From Pelagicoccus sp. (GTDB taxonomy: Bacteria > Verrucomicrobiota > Verrucomicrobiia > Opitutales > Opitutaceae), in the NCBI GenBank assembly GCA_028284635.1, contig JANQRJ010000058.1:32698-96697 (forward strand): DNA of 64,000 nt. Direction: 5' to 3'. Numbering within the stretch: the first letter of the stretch is position 1; every line of letters starts with the position of its first letter. Shown here in pieces: positions 8,399-17,410 of the stretch. A model generated the notes under the pieces. It searched no databases. It was not told where the DNA came from and saw nothing but the letters and a program-made list of their open reading frames with translations. The translations under genes were made by a program, and so were the position numbers.

Positions 8399-9154
8399 TC
8401 AGTTCTCCACGGAAGATCTCGTCATACCCTTCTTACATATAAGTAAACTAAGAAGAGACAGTGATGCGAGAACGAAGCTGGAACCCAAATCAGCAACAGC
8501 CTCTCGGCTAGAGCCTATTAACAAGCTAGCAGAAACAATATCGGACATTAGCTCCAACGACGCGGGATCCGATGGGGCTCTCGTGAATATGAAGAATTCT
8601 AGCGAATAAACACCCGGCCCCACGGAATTTGAAAAGACAAGCTCGGAAGATGGCGAATCCACAAGAAGGGTTCTCAATTGCAGCAGACCCAAACCTCGAC
8701 TGGCTTCGAGCAGCCGCAAAAAGACTGAAGTAGCAAGTCGGGTTCCAGCGGAAGGAAGTGAAACGGCCGAAAGTTTCGCAGCTAGTTCTACCGTCTTCTC
8801 TGCTTCGAAAGAAATCTCAGCCCGACTCACAGCAAAGTTGCTGGAGCCAAGTGAGGCGCCAGAGAAAGAGGAGGACACGCCAGTCGCCGAAAGTTCCAAA
8901 ACGCCCCCATCGCTAGTCAAAGACCAATCAGCAGAGGTAGAAGCCCCTTGAAAAGAGGTACTGGTGCTTCCCGCAAACGGTTCACCAGCGCCAATTACCG
9001 TGTCAGCCGCAAAAACATCATCTGGCATTCTAAAGATTTCGGAGGAAAACTCCAAAACGCCCCCATCGCTTGGCCCAATCAATGCAACGCCAAGAGAGGC
9101 TTTTGCCAGGGTTGATACCAGAATGATCGAAAATAATGTCCTAATCTTTATCAC
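8399..9154 (-). CDS. Exported protein with exosortase-type C-terminal sorting signal
   Basis: A 251-residue protein of unknown function. It has an N-terminal signal peptide ([22 protein letters not shown]), a Ser/Ala-rich middle with two copies of SDGGVLE(F/L)S (the underlying 20-nt DNA is identical at 8895-8914 and 9051-9070), and a C-terminal tripartite tail: VADLGSS, then a hydrophobic helix ([12 protein letters not shown]), then basic CKKGMTR. That tail resembles the VPDSG-CTERM/PEP-CTERM signals recognised by exosortase in Verrucomicrobia, though the second residue is Ala rather than Pro. The middle has no domain I recognise. It probably ends up at the cell surface or in exopolymer. Confidence 0.6.
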   Translation of the reverse strand: MIKIRTLFSIILVSTLAKASLGVALIGPSDGGVLEFSSEIFRMPDDVFAADTVIGAGEPFAGSTSTSFQGASTSADWSLTSDGGVLELSATGVSSSFSGASLGSSNFAVSRAEISFEAEKTVELAAKLSAVSLPSAGTRLATSVFLRLLEASRGLGLLQLRTLLVDSPSSELVFSNSVGPGVYSLEFFIFTRAPSDPASLELMSDIVSASLLIGSSREAVADLGSSFVLASLSLLSLLICKKGMTRSSVEN

Positions 9155-9318
9155 TTAGAAAGAAGGGCCGAACGAACAAACCACTGGCAAGCCCAATTTC
9201 TCCTTAGTCGAGATCAAAACGGCAGGTTCGCCTTATCGCTGCCGCATTGACACCTCTTGACCAAACCCTAGCGTCTGCCCCGCCAAATCCACGAACCAGA
9301 GCCCGTAATCACTCCGCC

Positions 9319-10518
9319 ATGTCATCCTTCGACAACGTCTCGCCCGCTCCCGCGGATCCTATCCTCAGCCTGACGGAAGCCTTCAAGACCGACCCCCGTC
9401 CAGAGAAGATCAACCTCTCCGTCGGCGTCTTCGTCGACGACACCGGTCGCACGCCGATCCTCGAATCCGTGCGTAAGGCCGAACAACGCATTCTCGAGAC
9501 TTCCACCAGCAAGAGCTATCTGCCTATGACTGGCAGCCCTCAGTTTGCCCAGCTCACGCAACAGCTCTGCTTCGGCTCCGAGCTCGCAAGCCAGCTCTCG
9601 GACCGACTCGTGACCCTGCAATCCCCAGGCGGCACTGGAGCCCTACGCGTCTCCGCCGACTTCATCGCCAAGAATCTCGAGGCCAAGAACATCTGGATGA
9701 GCTCCCCAACCTGGGCCAACCACCACGGCATCTTCGCCGCAGCCGGAAACGCAATCGAAAGCTATCCCTATTTCGATAGCGCTACCAACGACCTCAACTA
9801 CCCCGCCTTCATCGAAGCCATTTCCAACATCCCTGCCGACGATATCGTCGTCCTGCACGGCTGCTGTCACAATCCCACCGGAGTCGATCTCAACGAAGAG
9901 CAATGGCAGGAAGTCGCCCAGATCGCCGCATCCAAAGGTTGGATACCGCTCATCGATTTCGCCTACCAAGGCTTTCGCTCCGGACTAGAGAGCGACGCCG
10001 CAGGGGCCCGCATCTTCGCCCAGGCTGGCCTGCCCCTCATCGTAGCCCAATCCTTCTCCAAGAATCTCGGCCTCTACCAGGACCGCGTCGGCGCCCTGCA
10101 CGTCGTCGCTGACGACGCGGATAGCGCCGCCAAGGTGATCAGCCAGCTCAAGATCTCGGTACGCGTCAACTACTCCAACCCGCCCGCTCACGGCGGAGCC
10201 GTCGTCACCACCGTGCTCAGCGACGACGCTCTGCGCCAGCAATGGCACGGCGAGCTCGACGTCATGCGTCGGCGCATAGCCGGCATACGCGAAAACTTCG
10301 TCGACGCCCTAGCCTCGGCTGGACTTCCCAAGGACTACAGCTTCCTCAAACGCCAGAACGGCATGTTCTCCTTCACTGGCCTCAGCAAAGAGCAAGCCCT
10401 CGCCCTACGCGAACAGCATGCCGTCTATATAGTCAACAGCGGCCGCATCAACGTCGCCGGCATCACAACTGCCAACCTCGACCGCCTCGTCGCCGCCCTG
10501 AAAGCCGTCAGCTCGTAG
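9319..10518 (+). CDS. Aspartate/aromatic-amino-acid aminotransferase (class I)
   Basis: A 399-residue PLP-dependent transaminase of the AspC/TyrB subgroup. Visible features are the N-terminal PADPILSLTEAFKTD segment, INLSVGVFVDD, the CCHNPTG motif, the Schiff-base lysine K248 in SFSKNLGLYQDRVG, and the substrate-carboxylate arginine in NSGRINVAG near the C-terminus. It exchanges amino groups between aspartate or aromatic amino acids and 2-oxoglutarate in the cytosol. The ATG at 9319 matches family length; the longer frame from 9247 adds a non-conserved leader. The gene stands alone. Subgroup is clear, but the preferred substrate (Asp versus Tyr/Phe) is not decided by sequence, so no symbol is given. 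Confidence 0.92.
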   Translation: MSSFDNVSPAPADPILSLTEAFKTDPRPEKINLSVGVFVDDTGRTPILESVRKAEQRILETSTSKSYLPMTGSPQFAQLTQQLCFGSELASQLSDRLVTLQSPGGTGALRVSADFIAKNLEAKNIWMSSPTWANHHGIFAAAGNAIESYPYFDSATNDLNYPAFIEAISNIPADDIVVLHGCCHNPTGVDLNEEQWQEVAQIAASKGWIPLIDFAYQGFRSGLESDAAGARIFAQAGLPLIVAQSFSKNLGLYQDRVGALHVVADDADSAAKVISQLKISVRVNYSNPPAHGGAVVTTVLSDDALRQQWHGELDVMRRRIAGIRENFVDALASAGLPKDYSFLKRQNGMFSFTGLSKEQALALREQHAVYIVNSGRINVAGITTANLDRLVAALKAVSS

Positions 10519-10600
10519 GCAACCGACCAGTCGATCGATATCCGCGGTTTCGTAACCACGTTGCGTTCTCACGAACGCGGCGACACTTTGAAAACACACC

Positions 10601-10648
10601 CCTTCGTCCAGTGAAAAGGTCAACCTTGACCTTTTCACTGGACGAAGG
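10601..10648. repeat. Near-perfect 48-nt palindrome
   Basis: Arms 10601-10623 and 10626-10648 (CCTTCGTCCAGTGAAAAGGT... and its complement) match exactly over 23 bp with a 2-nt centre. Just upstream is a CGACACTTTGAAAACACACCCC fragment matching the arm of the repeat at 14.7, 30.8 and 41.0 kb. It lies between the aminotransferase and the GNAT fusion gene and could form a cruciform or an RNA hairpin ending the aminotransferase transcript. Confidence 0.8.
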
Positions 10649-10760
10649 ATGAGAGGTGGATTGACGGAATTCGAAAAACGATCCCTCTAACCGCTTCCCA
10701 AAACGCCAGCCCCGAAAAACCGCCTCGTGTTAAGAGCGGACCACCCTTATCTACCACTAA

Positions 10761-11780
10761 ATGAGCACCACCGCCCTGATTGCCGAGATCCTGGTCTGCG
10801 GTATCCTTGTCCTCACTTGGACAGTCCTCGCCCTGCTTGGATTCCCTCAAAGCCAAAGCATCGCCTCCTTCCTGGCGAACAACCAGATAGCCGGAGGCGC
10901 CGTCTTTCTCGCTTACAGCTACGCAGTTGGCGTGGTCTTCGATCGGATCTGGGACATAGCCACCAAGCCGATCGACCACCGCGTTCGCAAGGACCTCAAA
11001 CTCGATGCTGAGACCCTCAGCCAAGCCCGCAAGTCAGCCTTCGGAAACGGCCAAAACACGCCCGCCTATTTCGAATACATCCGAAGCCGTATGCGCATCG
11101 CCCGATGCTGCCTGTGCAATGCGCCCCTCATCGCTCTTTCCGCCATATTTCTGCACTACCGCAACACCACTCAACCCAAAATATATATAATTACAGCAAT
11201 CGCGAGCACAGGTCTCATCTTCACCTCCTTCTCATTCGTCGCATTTAAGAAACTTCTACGCACATACTACAAGCAGCTCCTATCCCTAAACCCTCCGGAG
11301 AAGCTCGAAGACCCTCCAAAAGCGAAAACCCTCCCGCTCAAAAGCTCGTCCAATCCAGGGACCGAGCCATCGAAAACGGTGACATACCAGACAGGCATTT
11401 CACCCAAGGAAGCCGAAACGGTATCGCTATATAGCAAATGTGGCTGGTCCTCAGCCGAAAAGCCGAAACAGCTGCTCAACGCCCTGAGCGAATCGCATCG
11501 AATCGTAACTGCTAGGGTCGACTCGAAACTCGTCGGGCTCGGGAACGCCATCTCGGACGGACACCTCGTCGTCTACTATCCCCACCTCGTCGTCGATCCC
11601 GACTACCAAGGAAAGGGTATCGGCAGCGAGATCATGCGCCAGTTGCAAGAGCCCTATAAAGACTTTCACCAGCAGATGCTGACCGCCGACAAGAGCGCCA
11701 TCGCGTTCTATAAAAAACTAGGCTACAAAAGAGCCGGAAGCACCGAACCCATGTGGATCTACCAAGGCGACGAGCACTAG
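10761..11780 (+). CDS. Multi-pass membrane domain fused to a GNAT acetyltransferase
   Basis: A 339-residue protein in two parts. The first ~165 residues carry about four hydrophobic segments (near 4-27, 42-60, 112-131 and 140-160) with a basic loop between the second and third (DHRVRKDLK). A linker of charged and Pro-rich residues follows. Residues ~205-335 are a GNAT fold, with the acetyl-CoA loop at YQGKGIGSEIM and the late SAIAFYKKLGYKR motif. The GNAT domain should face the cytosol and acetylate an amine on an unknown substrate. I do not recognise the membrane domain. The fusion is unbroken in one frame. Confidence 0.7.
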   Translation: MSTTALIAEILVCGILVLTWTVLALLGFPQSQSIASFLANNQIAGGAVFLAYSYAVGVVFDRIWDIATKPIDHRVRKDLKLDAETLSQARKSAFGNGQNTPAYFEYIRSRMRIARCCLCNAPLIALSAIFLHYRNTTQPKIYIITAIASTGLIFTSFSFVAFKKLLRTYYKQLLSLNPPEKLEDPPKAKTLPLKSSSNPGTEPSKTVTYQTGISPKEAETVSLYSKCGWSSAEKPKQLLNALSESHRIVTARVDSKLVGLGNAISDGHLVVYYPHLVVDPDYQGKGIGSEIMRQLQEPYKDFHQQMLTADKSAIAFYKKLGYKRAGSTEPMWIYQGDEH

Positions 11781-11805
11781 CGTCGCGCACAGAATGTCGC
11801 CAGCC

Positions 11806-12339
11806 CTACAAAGCGAGCGACATCACATTTCTCCGCTTGCCCGCTTTCCTGACATGTTCAAAACCGGCCTGCTCGAACATAGGCGCCAAACCCATAAACC
11901 GATAGCTCGGAGAATCGGGATCAACCGGGTGAGCCTCCACATATTTAGCTCGATTCTCCCTAGCGTATTCAATCGCGGCGACCAATAGCTGACGTGTGAC
12001 GCCGTGCCCTCTGAAAGGACGCTTTATAAAGAAGCAAGCGATCGACCAAACACCGGCCTTCGTCTCGTCTCCCGCAAGCGACTTGTAGGTTTCTCTCGGA
12101 GCGATCGAACACCAGGCAATCGGCTCCCCTTCGACATAGGCCAGCAAGCCGATCGGGATACCATTTTCGACCCGCCCCTTCATCGACAGCTTCAAGCCCG
12201 CTTTCCCCGGAACCGTTTTTCGATTTTCGTTAACCCTCCAGGCCATGCACCAGCAATAGTGCGGTCCACCCTTGCACTCGAACAGCCGCTCGAAATCCGA
12301 CCAACGCTCAGCGGTGACGGGATGAAAGTCTATCTCCAT
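11806..12339 (-). CDS. GNAT family N-acetyltransferase
   Basis: A 177-residue single GNAT domain. Motif A, the acetyl-CoA pyrophosphate loop, is IKRPFRGHGVTRQLL; the substrate-side strand is PIAWCSIAPRE, and the C-terminal PMFEQAGFEHVRK is the usual last strand/helix. The N-terminal half is Cys/Trp rich (GGPHYCWCMAWR), seen in a subgroup of uncharacterised GNATs acting on small molecules. The gene converges on the membrane-GNAT fusion, with a 25-nt gap; the two are not closely similar. The substrate is unknown. Confidence 0.8.
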   Translation of the reverse strand: MEIDFHPVTAERWSDFERLFECKGGPHYCWCMAWRVNENRKTVPGKAGLKLSMKGRVENGIPIGLLAYVEGEPIAWCSIAPRETYKSLAGDETKAGVWSIACFFIKRPFRGHGVTRQLLVAAIEYARENRAKYVEAHPVDPDSPSYRFMGLAPMFEQAGFEHVRKAGKRRNVMSLAL

Positions 12340-12518
12340 AGCAATCCCAACTACCGCGAAAAGGCGCCCTCAAGTCCACTCAGGAAAAAAGACGAGATGG
12401 TAGCCGATTGAAAACGCCGAAGCGCCGCATTGAAAATGCGCCCGGAACAGCCGCTTCATCCAAACCGGACTTGCCAAGCCCGAGCAAAGCCTTTTCAGTC
12501 CGATTTTTTCAAAAAGGC

Positions 12519-12595
12519 GGGCCTGTAGCTCAGTTGGTTAGAGCAGTGGACTCATAATCCATTGGTCCTCGGTTCGAGTCCGAGCGGGCCTACCA
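12519..12595 (+). tRNA. tRNA with CAT anticodon, probably tRNA-Ile2 (lysidine-modified)
   Basis: A complete 77-nt cloverleaf with encoded CCA. The acceptor stem is GGGCCTG/CGGGCCT, the D arm GCTCAGTTGGTTAGAGC, the anticodon stem-loop GTGGA-CTCATAA-TCCAT (anticodon CAT), and the T arm TCGG-TTCGAGT-CCGA. Acceptor pairs C4-G69 and C5-G68 and the TTGGTC variable region match TilS-recognised tRNA-Ile2 more than elongator tRNA-Met. It lacks the initiator-type unpaired first position. Isotype is therefore Ile2 by inference, Met as the alternative. Confidence 0.9.
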
Positions 12596-12930
12596 ATTTC
12601 CTCCCAACCCCAAGCCTGCCCGGCTTCAAGCGGTAGCAAGAGCGGAAAAGCCCAACAGGAGAGCCGATCTTCGCGATACAGGTATCGAAGCCGATGCAAG
12701 ATCAAGTGCCACCTCTTCAGCCCCGTCCCATCGATACGAAAAAGAGTATACATGGCGGCGAATAGTCTTAGAACCACACCACATTCGAGATAAGAACGCG
12801 ACCTCTCTCTTATCACCTTTCCTTATACCGAACACCGGTTCATGTTTCCGACTGTCATACCGATAGAAAATAAGTCGTCTTTCTCTGCAAGCTACAGAGA
12901 GGCAAGCGCATAGGCAGCCCGTTTTCATCA
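12596..12930. other. Intergenic stretch after the tRNA, no gene seen
   Basis: These 335 bases hold no convincing reading frame or strong hairpin. It should include the promoter of the downstream REC-HDOD gene, but I cannot point to clear -35/-10 boxes. Short frames on the minus strand run antisense through the tRNA and have no protein character. Confidence 0.5.
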
Positions 12931-14637
12931 ATGTCCAACATACTCCTAGTAGATTCCGATCAAGTGGCCCAAAGGGCCATGAAAGGCATCTTGGAGCGAG
13001 GAAACCATCGCTTTGCGACAGTGGACAGCGTCGTGGAAGCGTGGAAATTCATTCGCCAAAATGTAAAAGTGGACCTCGTCATCGTTGAGCTGAGACTGAA
13101 AGAGGGAGACGGCCTCGCTTTCATTCAGCGCCTGAAAAACGACTGCTATTTGAAATCGCTGCCGGTCTTGGTCTACGCTGCAAAAGGCGACCGAGAAAGC
13201 GTAAAAAACGTACTCGCTATGCGAGTGCAGAACTTCCTGCTAAAGCCCTATCGCGACGAAATCGTCTTCGCCGAGATAGCCAAGGCCGAGAAAGGCGCTT
13301 GGCGCCAAAGGCAATTCGAGAACGAAGAGGCCTGCTGCGACAGAATGGGGCACTCCCCCGAGCGCCTGCGAGCGCTGCTCAACAAGCTGCGCCACGTTCT
13401 CGAGGAGATCAAAACGCCCTTCGCCGAATGGATCGAATCGGAAGCGACCCCACCTTTGGAAAACGCCTTGAAGAAACTCGCGGTCATGGCGAACGGAACA
13501 GGAGCCTTCGAGCTGAAAGCATGCCTGGAAATGATCAGCGAAAAGGCGCTCGCAGCCGAGTGGTCCGACCTCAAGGAGGGACCCGAACTGCTGGGCTTCT
13601 CCGCCGAGCTCATCCGCCACCATCTCAAGCCCTCCCTCATGCCAGACGGCTTCCTTACCAACGAAGAGTTGAGCAAGGAAGAAGAAGCTCAAGCCCGAGC
13701 CCTCTGGGCAAACGCCGCGAAGGAGAACCGTTGCCCCGTCGTCGGCTGGTCCCAGCTCAAACGCGAGATCGAAAAGCTCACCAGCTGCCCTGTCATCGAC
13801 TCGATCGGAGCGTCCTTCCAGATGGCCGCCAACGGACACTCCACCTCGCTGAGCCCCCTCCTGGATATCATCCGCAAGGATCCTAGCCTCACCGCCCAGA
13901 TCTTGATCGACAGCAATAGAATAAAGCGATCCAAGGGCAGCGAAGACTCGTCGGAGGTCGAAAAGACGCAGACTGCGGTCGGACTGCTCGGCGAGCTCCG
14001 ACTCGCGGCCCTGGGAGGAAGCCTCTCGACGATGGAAGAGAGTCTGATGGCAGGGTCGCCGCCCTGCAGTTGGCCCCAGTTCAGAATGTTCCAGCTAGGC
14101 ACCGCCCGCCTGGCCCAGTTCACCTGCAACTACCTCGAAATGCCTGACCTCGAGACCACGGCCTACACCGCCGGACTGGTACACGATCTCGGCAAGCTTC
14201 TACTGGTCAGGCTGCACCCCTTCGCCCTCCAAGCCATCCAGGACTACGCGAAGCAACAAGAAATAAGGCTCGCCGCCGCGGAAAAATTCTTCCTCGAAAC
14301 CACCACACGCGAAATGGCGATCCACTTCGCCGAAAAGCAAGGCCTTCCCAAACGCTTCGTCAACGTCATGCGCTGGATGGACAAGCCCGAGGATGCCACC
14401 GAAGACGCCGAACTTGTGGCCGTCGTTTCACTCGCTCGCGACCTCTGCAGACACAATAAAGTCGGCTTCAATGGCGACACGCCTCTGGACGACGCCACCC
14501 CCCTCGCGCAAACCCCCGAGTGGAATATCCTGCGGGGTCGCGTGTTCCTCAATTTCGATCTAAGGAAGTTCGAAATCCAAGCCCGCCAGGAGTGCCTTCA
14601 CATCAAGCGCGAGCTGCAAGGACAACTAGCCAAGTAG
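12931..14637 (+). CDS. Receiver-HDOD regulator with non-canonical receiver
   Basis: A 568-residue regulator. Residues 1-120 form a CheY-like receiver: the acidic pair D8/D10 (LLVDSD) and conserved Lys (K105, LLKPY) are present, but the phospho-acceptor Asp is replaced by Glu (E53, DLVIVELRL). A middle region of about 150 residues is charged and partly helical. Residues ~290-490 form an HDOD domain (SLTAQILIDSN, AGLVHDLGKLLLV), a catalytically degenerate HD-like fold used in signalling. Output is probably by protein contacts. It is a single-gene unit after the tRNA. A second REC-HDOD protein at 44.9 kb also lacks the phospho-acceptor. Confidence 0.82.
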   Translation: MSNILLVDSDQVAQRAMKGILERGNHRFATVDSVVEAWKFIRQNVKVDLVIVELRLKEGDGLAFIQRLKNDCYLKSLPVLVYAAKGDRESVKNVLAMRVQNFLLKPYRDEIVFAEIAKAEKGAWRQRQFENEEACCDRMGHSPERLRALLNKLRHVLEEIKTPFAEWIESEATPPLENALKKLAVMANGTGAFELKACLEMISEKALAAEWSDLKEGPELLGFSAELIRHHLKPSLMPDGFLTNEELSKEEEAQARALWANAAKENRCPVVGWSQLKREIEKLTSCPVIDSIGASFQMAANGHSTSLSPLLDIIRKDPSLTAQILIDSNRIKRSKGSEDSSEVEKTQTAVGLLGELRLAALGGSLSTMEESLMAGSPPCSWPQFRMFQLGTARLAQFTCNYLEMPDLETTAYTAGLVHDLGKLLLVRLHPFALQAIQDYAKQQEIRLAAAEKFFLETTTREMAIHFAEKQGLPKRFVNVMRWMDKPEDATEDAELVAVVSLARDLCRHNKVGFNGDTPLDDATPLAQTPEWNILRGRVFLNFDLRKFEIQARQECLHIKRELQGQLAK

Positions 14638-14661
14638 GACTCAACCGTGCCCCAGGACCAT

Positions 14662-14806
14662 GGGTGTGGTTAAAGTGTCGCCTTTCAATTTGCGGCACTG
14701 CTCCAAACTCTTTCGAGTTCGGCTACCTCGACTGCGCCAAACTTACCTTCGGTAGCCGAACTCGAGAGAGTTTGGAACGCCCAGGCAACACTTTGAAACA
14801 CGCCCC
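14662..14806. repeat. Nested inverted repeat, CAAAGTGTCGC/CCAAACTCTTTCGAG family
   Basis: The outer arms are GGGTGTGGTTAAAGTGTCGC and the near-complement ending ACACTTTGAAACACGCCCC. The inner arms are CCAAACTCTTTCGAGTTCGG (14703-14722) and CCGAACTCGAGAGAGTTTGG (14756-14775). The same architecture occurs at 30754-30897, a shortened version at 41023-41106, and an arm fragment before 10600. It fills most of the gap between the HDOD gene and the TPR gene. Confidence 0.8.
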
Positions 14807-14925
14807 AAGACCACTGCAGTTCAAATTAGGTCTCGAAATCTCCCGGCAAACTCCTTCTATGCACGGACTTCACGATCTGCCCAGCAATCTCAGGTCGCCC
14901 GAAGACCAAACGATCTCCCTCAACC

Positions 14926-15588
14926 ATGGCCAAGAAAACACCCCGCAAACCATCTCCAAAAAGCGACGAACGCAATGTCGTCGGCGCCGACAGCGTAGAC
15001 ATTCAGGACCTCGAAGATCGGGTCTTCATGTTCTGGGACAAGAACAAAGGGCTAATCCTGGGAGGCATCTTCTTCCTCTTCGCCGCCTTTATCGCCTTTC
15101 AGGGGTTCAAATTCCTTCAAGCCCGTTCCATCCAGAACCTGCAAGAAGGCTATCAGACCGCCGACATCGAGGGAGGAAAGTCCGAGTGGGCCGACGGCGA
15201 AGCAAGCACCGCTCTCGGAGGCATCGCCTTCAAGGAACTGGGCGACGAGGCCTACGCAGCCGACAACCTAGCCGAAGCCGAGGCCTACTACCGCAAAGCC
15301 GTGGCAGCCACCAAGTCCGTAGTGAAGGAAGCCGCCAACATCGCCCTAGCCGTAACGCTCGCCAAACAGGACAAGACCGCCGAAGCCAAGCAGATCTTCC
15401 AAACCCTAGCCGACAACCCAGAGGCCGCTAGCCAAGCCGAAGCCCAATTCCGTCTCGCCAAGCTCGCCCACGCGGCCGGCGACCACGAGACGGCCCGTTC
15501 CCTCATCGAAGCGATCGACCCGGAAGCCGCCTTCTGGAAATCCCGCGCCCGCGCCTTGGAAACCAAACTCCCCAAGGCCGACGCCTAG
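14926..15588 (+). CDS. Membrane-anchored TPR protein (YfgM/TPR_21-like)
   Basis: A 220-residue protein with a basic, Pro/Ser-rich N-terminus, one membrane segment (about 40-60, GLILGGIFFLFAAFIAFQGF) and a C-terminal part built of helical TPR-like repeats (AYAADNLAEAEAYYRKAV, KQDKTAEAKQIFQTLAD, KLAHAAGDHETARSLIEAI). Topology and size match the YfgM/TPR_21 group, which in other bacteria works with outer-membrane assembly chaperones or BamB-linked factors. It is followed 141 nt later by a secreted subtilase in the same direction. The role here is inferred from architecture only. Confidence 0.75.
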   Translation: MAKKTPRKPSPKSDERNVVGADSVDIQDLEDRVFMFWDKNKGLILGGIFFLFAAFIAFQGFKFLQARSIQNLQEGYQTADIEGGKSEWADGEASTALGGIAFKELGDEAYAADNLAEAEAYYRKAVAATKSVVKEAANIALAVTLAKQDKTAEAKQIFQTLADNPEAASQAEAQFRLAKLAHAAGDHETARSLIEAIDPEAAFWKSRARALETKLPKADA

Positions 15589-15729
15589 AAAGCGCCGCGC
15601 GAATCGTCAGGAAGCGACAAAGCTCCGACAATCAAGGTCGCTTCTCTCAGCCGGATCCCCACCGGCAACCTATTGCCCCTTGGCTTGTCAGCAGAAGGCT
15701 CCAAACTCGGTAGCCCAACCTGCTTTGCC

Positions 15730-17334
15730 ATGACAGCCCGCCGACGCATCGTTTTCAGCATACTGATCCTAGTGTGCCTGATCCTCACGATCCAGCAGCT
15801 ACGCAAACTCGCGCCGCCCGGTCCGCAAACGGAACGCCCCAACAACCCCGTCGCGAGCAAGGCGGACCAAGAGCGCAGCGCCACCCCAGAAGCCACGCCA
15901 ATCCAGTCCCCCGGAATAGACCAGACCGCAAATCACCCCGGAGCCGCCATCGCCGACGAAACCATCGCAACCTTCAAGTCAGCCGCGGCACTCGATGCGT
16001 TTCTCGAAGCAGCCAAGCGAAACGGCCTCGCTATCCTCTCTCACAATCGCGCTCTTTTGGCCGCTCGCGTCGCCACCCCGGACGAAATCGCCCGACGCAT
16101 GCTCGACGGACTCGCTGGACCCGAAACCGAGTTCGAAGAGAACTTCACCGTGCTCATCCCCTTTCCCACCGAAGCCTTTCCCGGCGAGGCGGGAGCGAGC
16201 TTCGAAAACCGAGCCCTCGACTTCATGGGCGCCCCCAGCGATCGCGACCAATTCGGCGTCGGGCTGACCATCGCAGTGCTCGACACCGGCATCCTGCCTC
16301 ACCCAAGTCTGGAAGGAGTCAGTATCCGTAGCATCGACCTCATCGACGACGGCAGCGAACCCTCGCCGCACGGAACCGCAGTCGCCTCCCTCATCGCTGG
16401 AGGATCAGGCACCGGCATCGCCCCCAGCTCCGAACTGCTCAGTATCCGGGTTTTGGATGCGGACGGCATTGGCGACACCTTCACGCTAGCTCAGGGCATC
16501 GTCGAAGCCGTAGATGCAGGGGCTCGGATCGTAAACATGAGCCTGGGCGGATTCGGCACCAACTCCACCCTATCCAACGCAATCGACTACGCGCAAAGCA
16601 AAGGCGTCGTCCTCGTCTCCGCCAGCGGCAATGAAGGAATCAAAGCCCTGCCGTATCCAGCACAGTATGACAGCGTGATTGCCGTTTCCGCCATCAATGC
16701 TGATGGACGTCACGCCCCATTCTCCAACCAGGCCGCCACCGTCGACATCGCCGCCCCAGGCGTGGGAGTCTACGCCGCCTGGTCCGAAGACGATTGGGTT
16801 AGCCTCAACGGAACCTCTGTCTCCGCTCCTTACGTCTCTGGAGCCATCGCTGCTATCGCATCCCAAGACGAGAAGCTAGATCCCCTCTCAGCCGCCCAGC
16901 TACTGCTCGAAACCGCAAACGACACCGGTTTCCCCGGGCCGGACTCCCAAACCGGACAAGGCATCGTCAACCTGGAACGAGCGCTCGAGCCCAAGACCTC
17001 CAGACGCGCCGACCTCGCCATCGCAGATATCCACTTGGCAACCGATCCCAGCAACCCCGAGCTAAGCTCTCTCTACCTCACCGCCGAAAACCGAGGCACC
17101 GAAACCGCCCAAACCGTCAGCATCGACGTCACCCACGCCAACGGCATCACCCAGCCCATCTACTTCGGCAGGCTAGCTCCAGGCGAAATAGCCTACCACC
17201 AGATCGACCTCGCCACTTCCACTTTGTATTCGAAAGGCTACTACATCGAGGCCAGCATTTCCAAACGCGCCGCCGCCAAGGACGAAAACCCCAGCAACGA
17301 CGCCAAATCCCTGCGCATCCTGCCACAAGACTAG
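15730..17334 (+). CDS. Subtilisin-like (S8) serine protease, exported
   Basis: A 534-residue protease. A hydrophobic segment at 8-22 serves as signal or anchor. Residues ~80-165 form a propeptide-like region. The catalytic triad is complete: D185 (IAVLDTGI), H214 (PHGTAVASLIAG) and S363 (GTSVSAPYVSG), with the oxyanion Asn N301 (SASGNEG). After the catalytic domain (~170-420) there is a C-terminal beta-rich domain of about 110 residues resembling a CARDB domain (LYLTAENRGTETAQTV). It probably acts in the periplasm or outside the cell. The ATG at 15730 places the hydrophobic segment at the N-terminus; the frame continues upstream to 15673 with no conserved content. Confidence 0.9.
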   Translation: MTARRRIVFSILILVCLILTIQQLRKLAPPGPQTERPNNPVASKADQERSATPEATPIQSPGIDQTANHPGAAIADETIATFKSAAALDAFLEAAKRNGLAILSHNRALLAARVATPDEIARRMLDGLAGPETEFEENFTVLIPFPTEAFPGEAGASFENRALDFMGAPSDRDQFGVGLTIAVLDTGILPHPSLEGVSIRSIDLIDDGSEPSPHGTAVASLIAGGSGTGIAPSSELLSIRVLDADGIGDTFTLAQGIVEAVDAGARIVNMSLGGFGTNSTLSNAIDYAQSKGVVLVSASGNEGIKALPYPAQYDSVIAVSAINADGRHAPFSNQAATVDIAAPGVGVYAAWSEDDWVSLNGTSVSAPYVSGAIAAIASQDEKLDPLSAAQLLLETANDTGFPGPDSQTGQGIVNLERALEPKTSRRADLAIADIHLATDPSNPELSSLYLTAENRGTETAQTVSIDVTHANGITQPIYFGRLAPGEIAYHQIDLATSTLYSKGYYIEASISKRAAAKDENPSNDAKSLRILPQD

Positions 17335-17410
17335 CGACCAAGACGCATGAAAAGCGCAGCAGGCACCGCAGCGAACCCGCTTTGACCGAAAGCTCTCGTC
17401 CCAAGGAAAT

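Noticed and set aside
12538..12816. 92-codon minus-strand frame after the HDOD promoter region
   Set aside because: It runs antisense through the tRNA and shows no protein family character.
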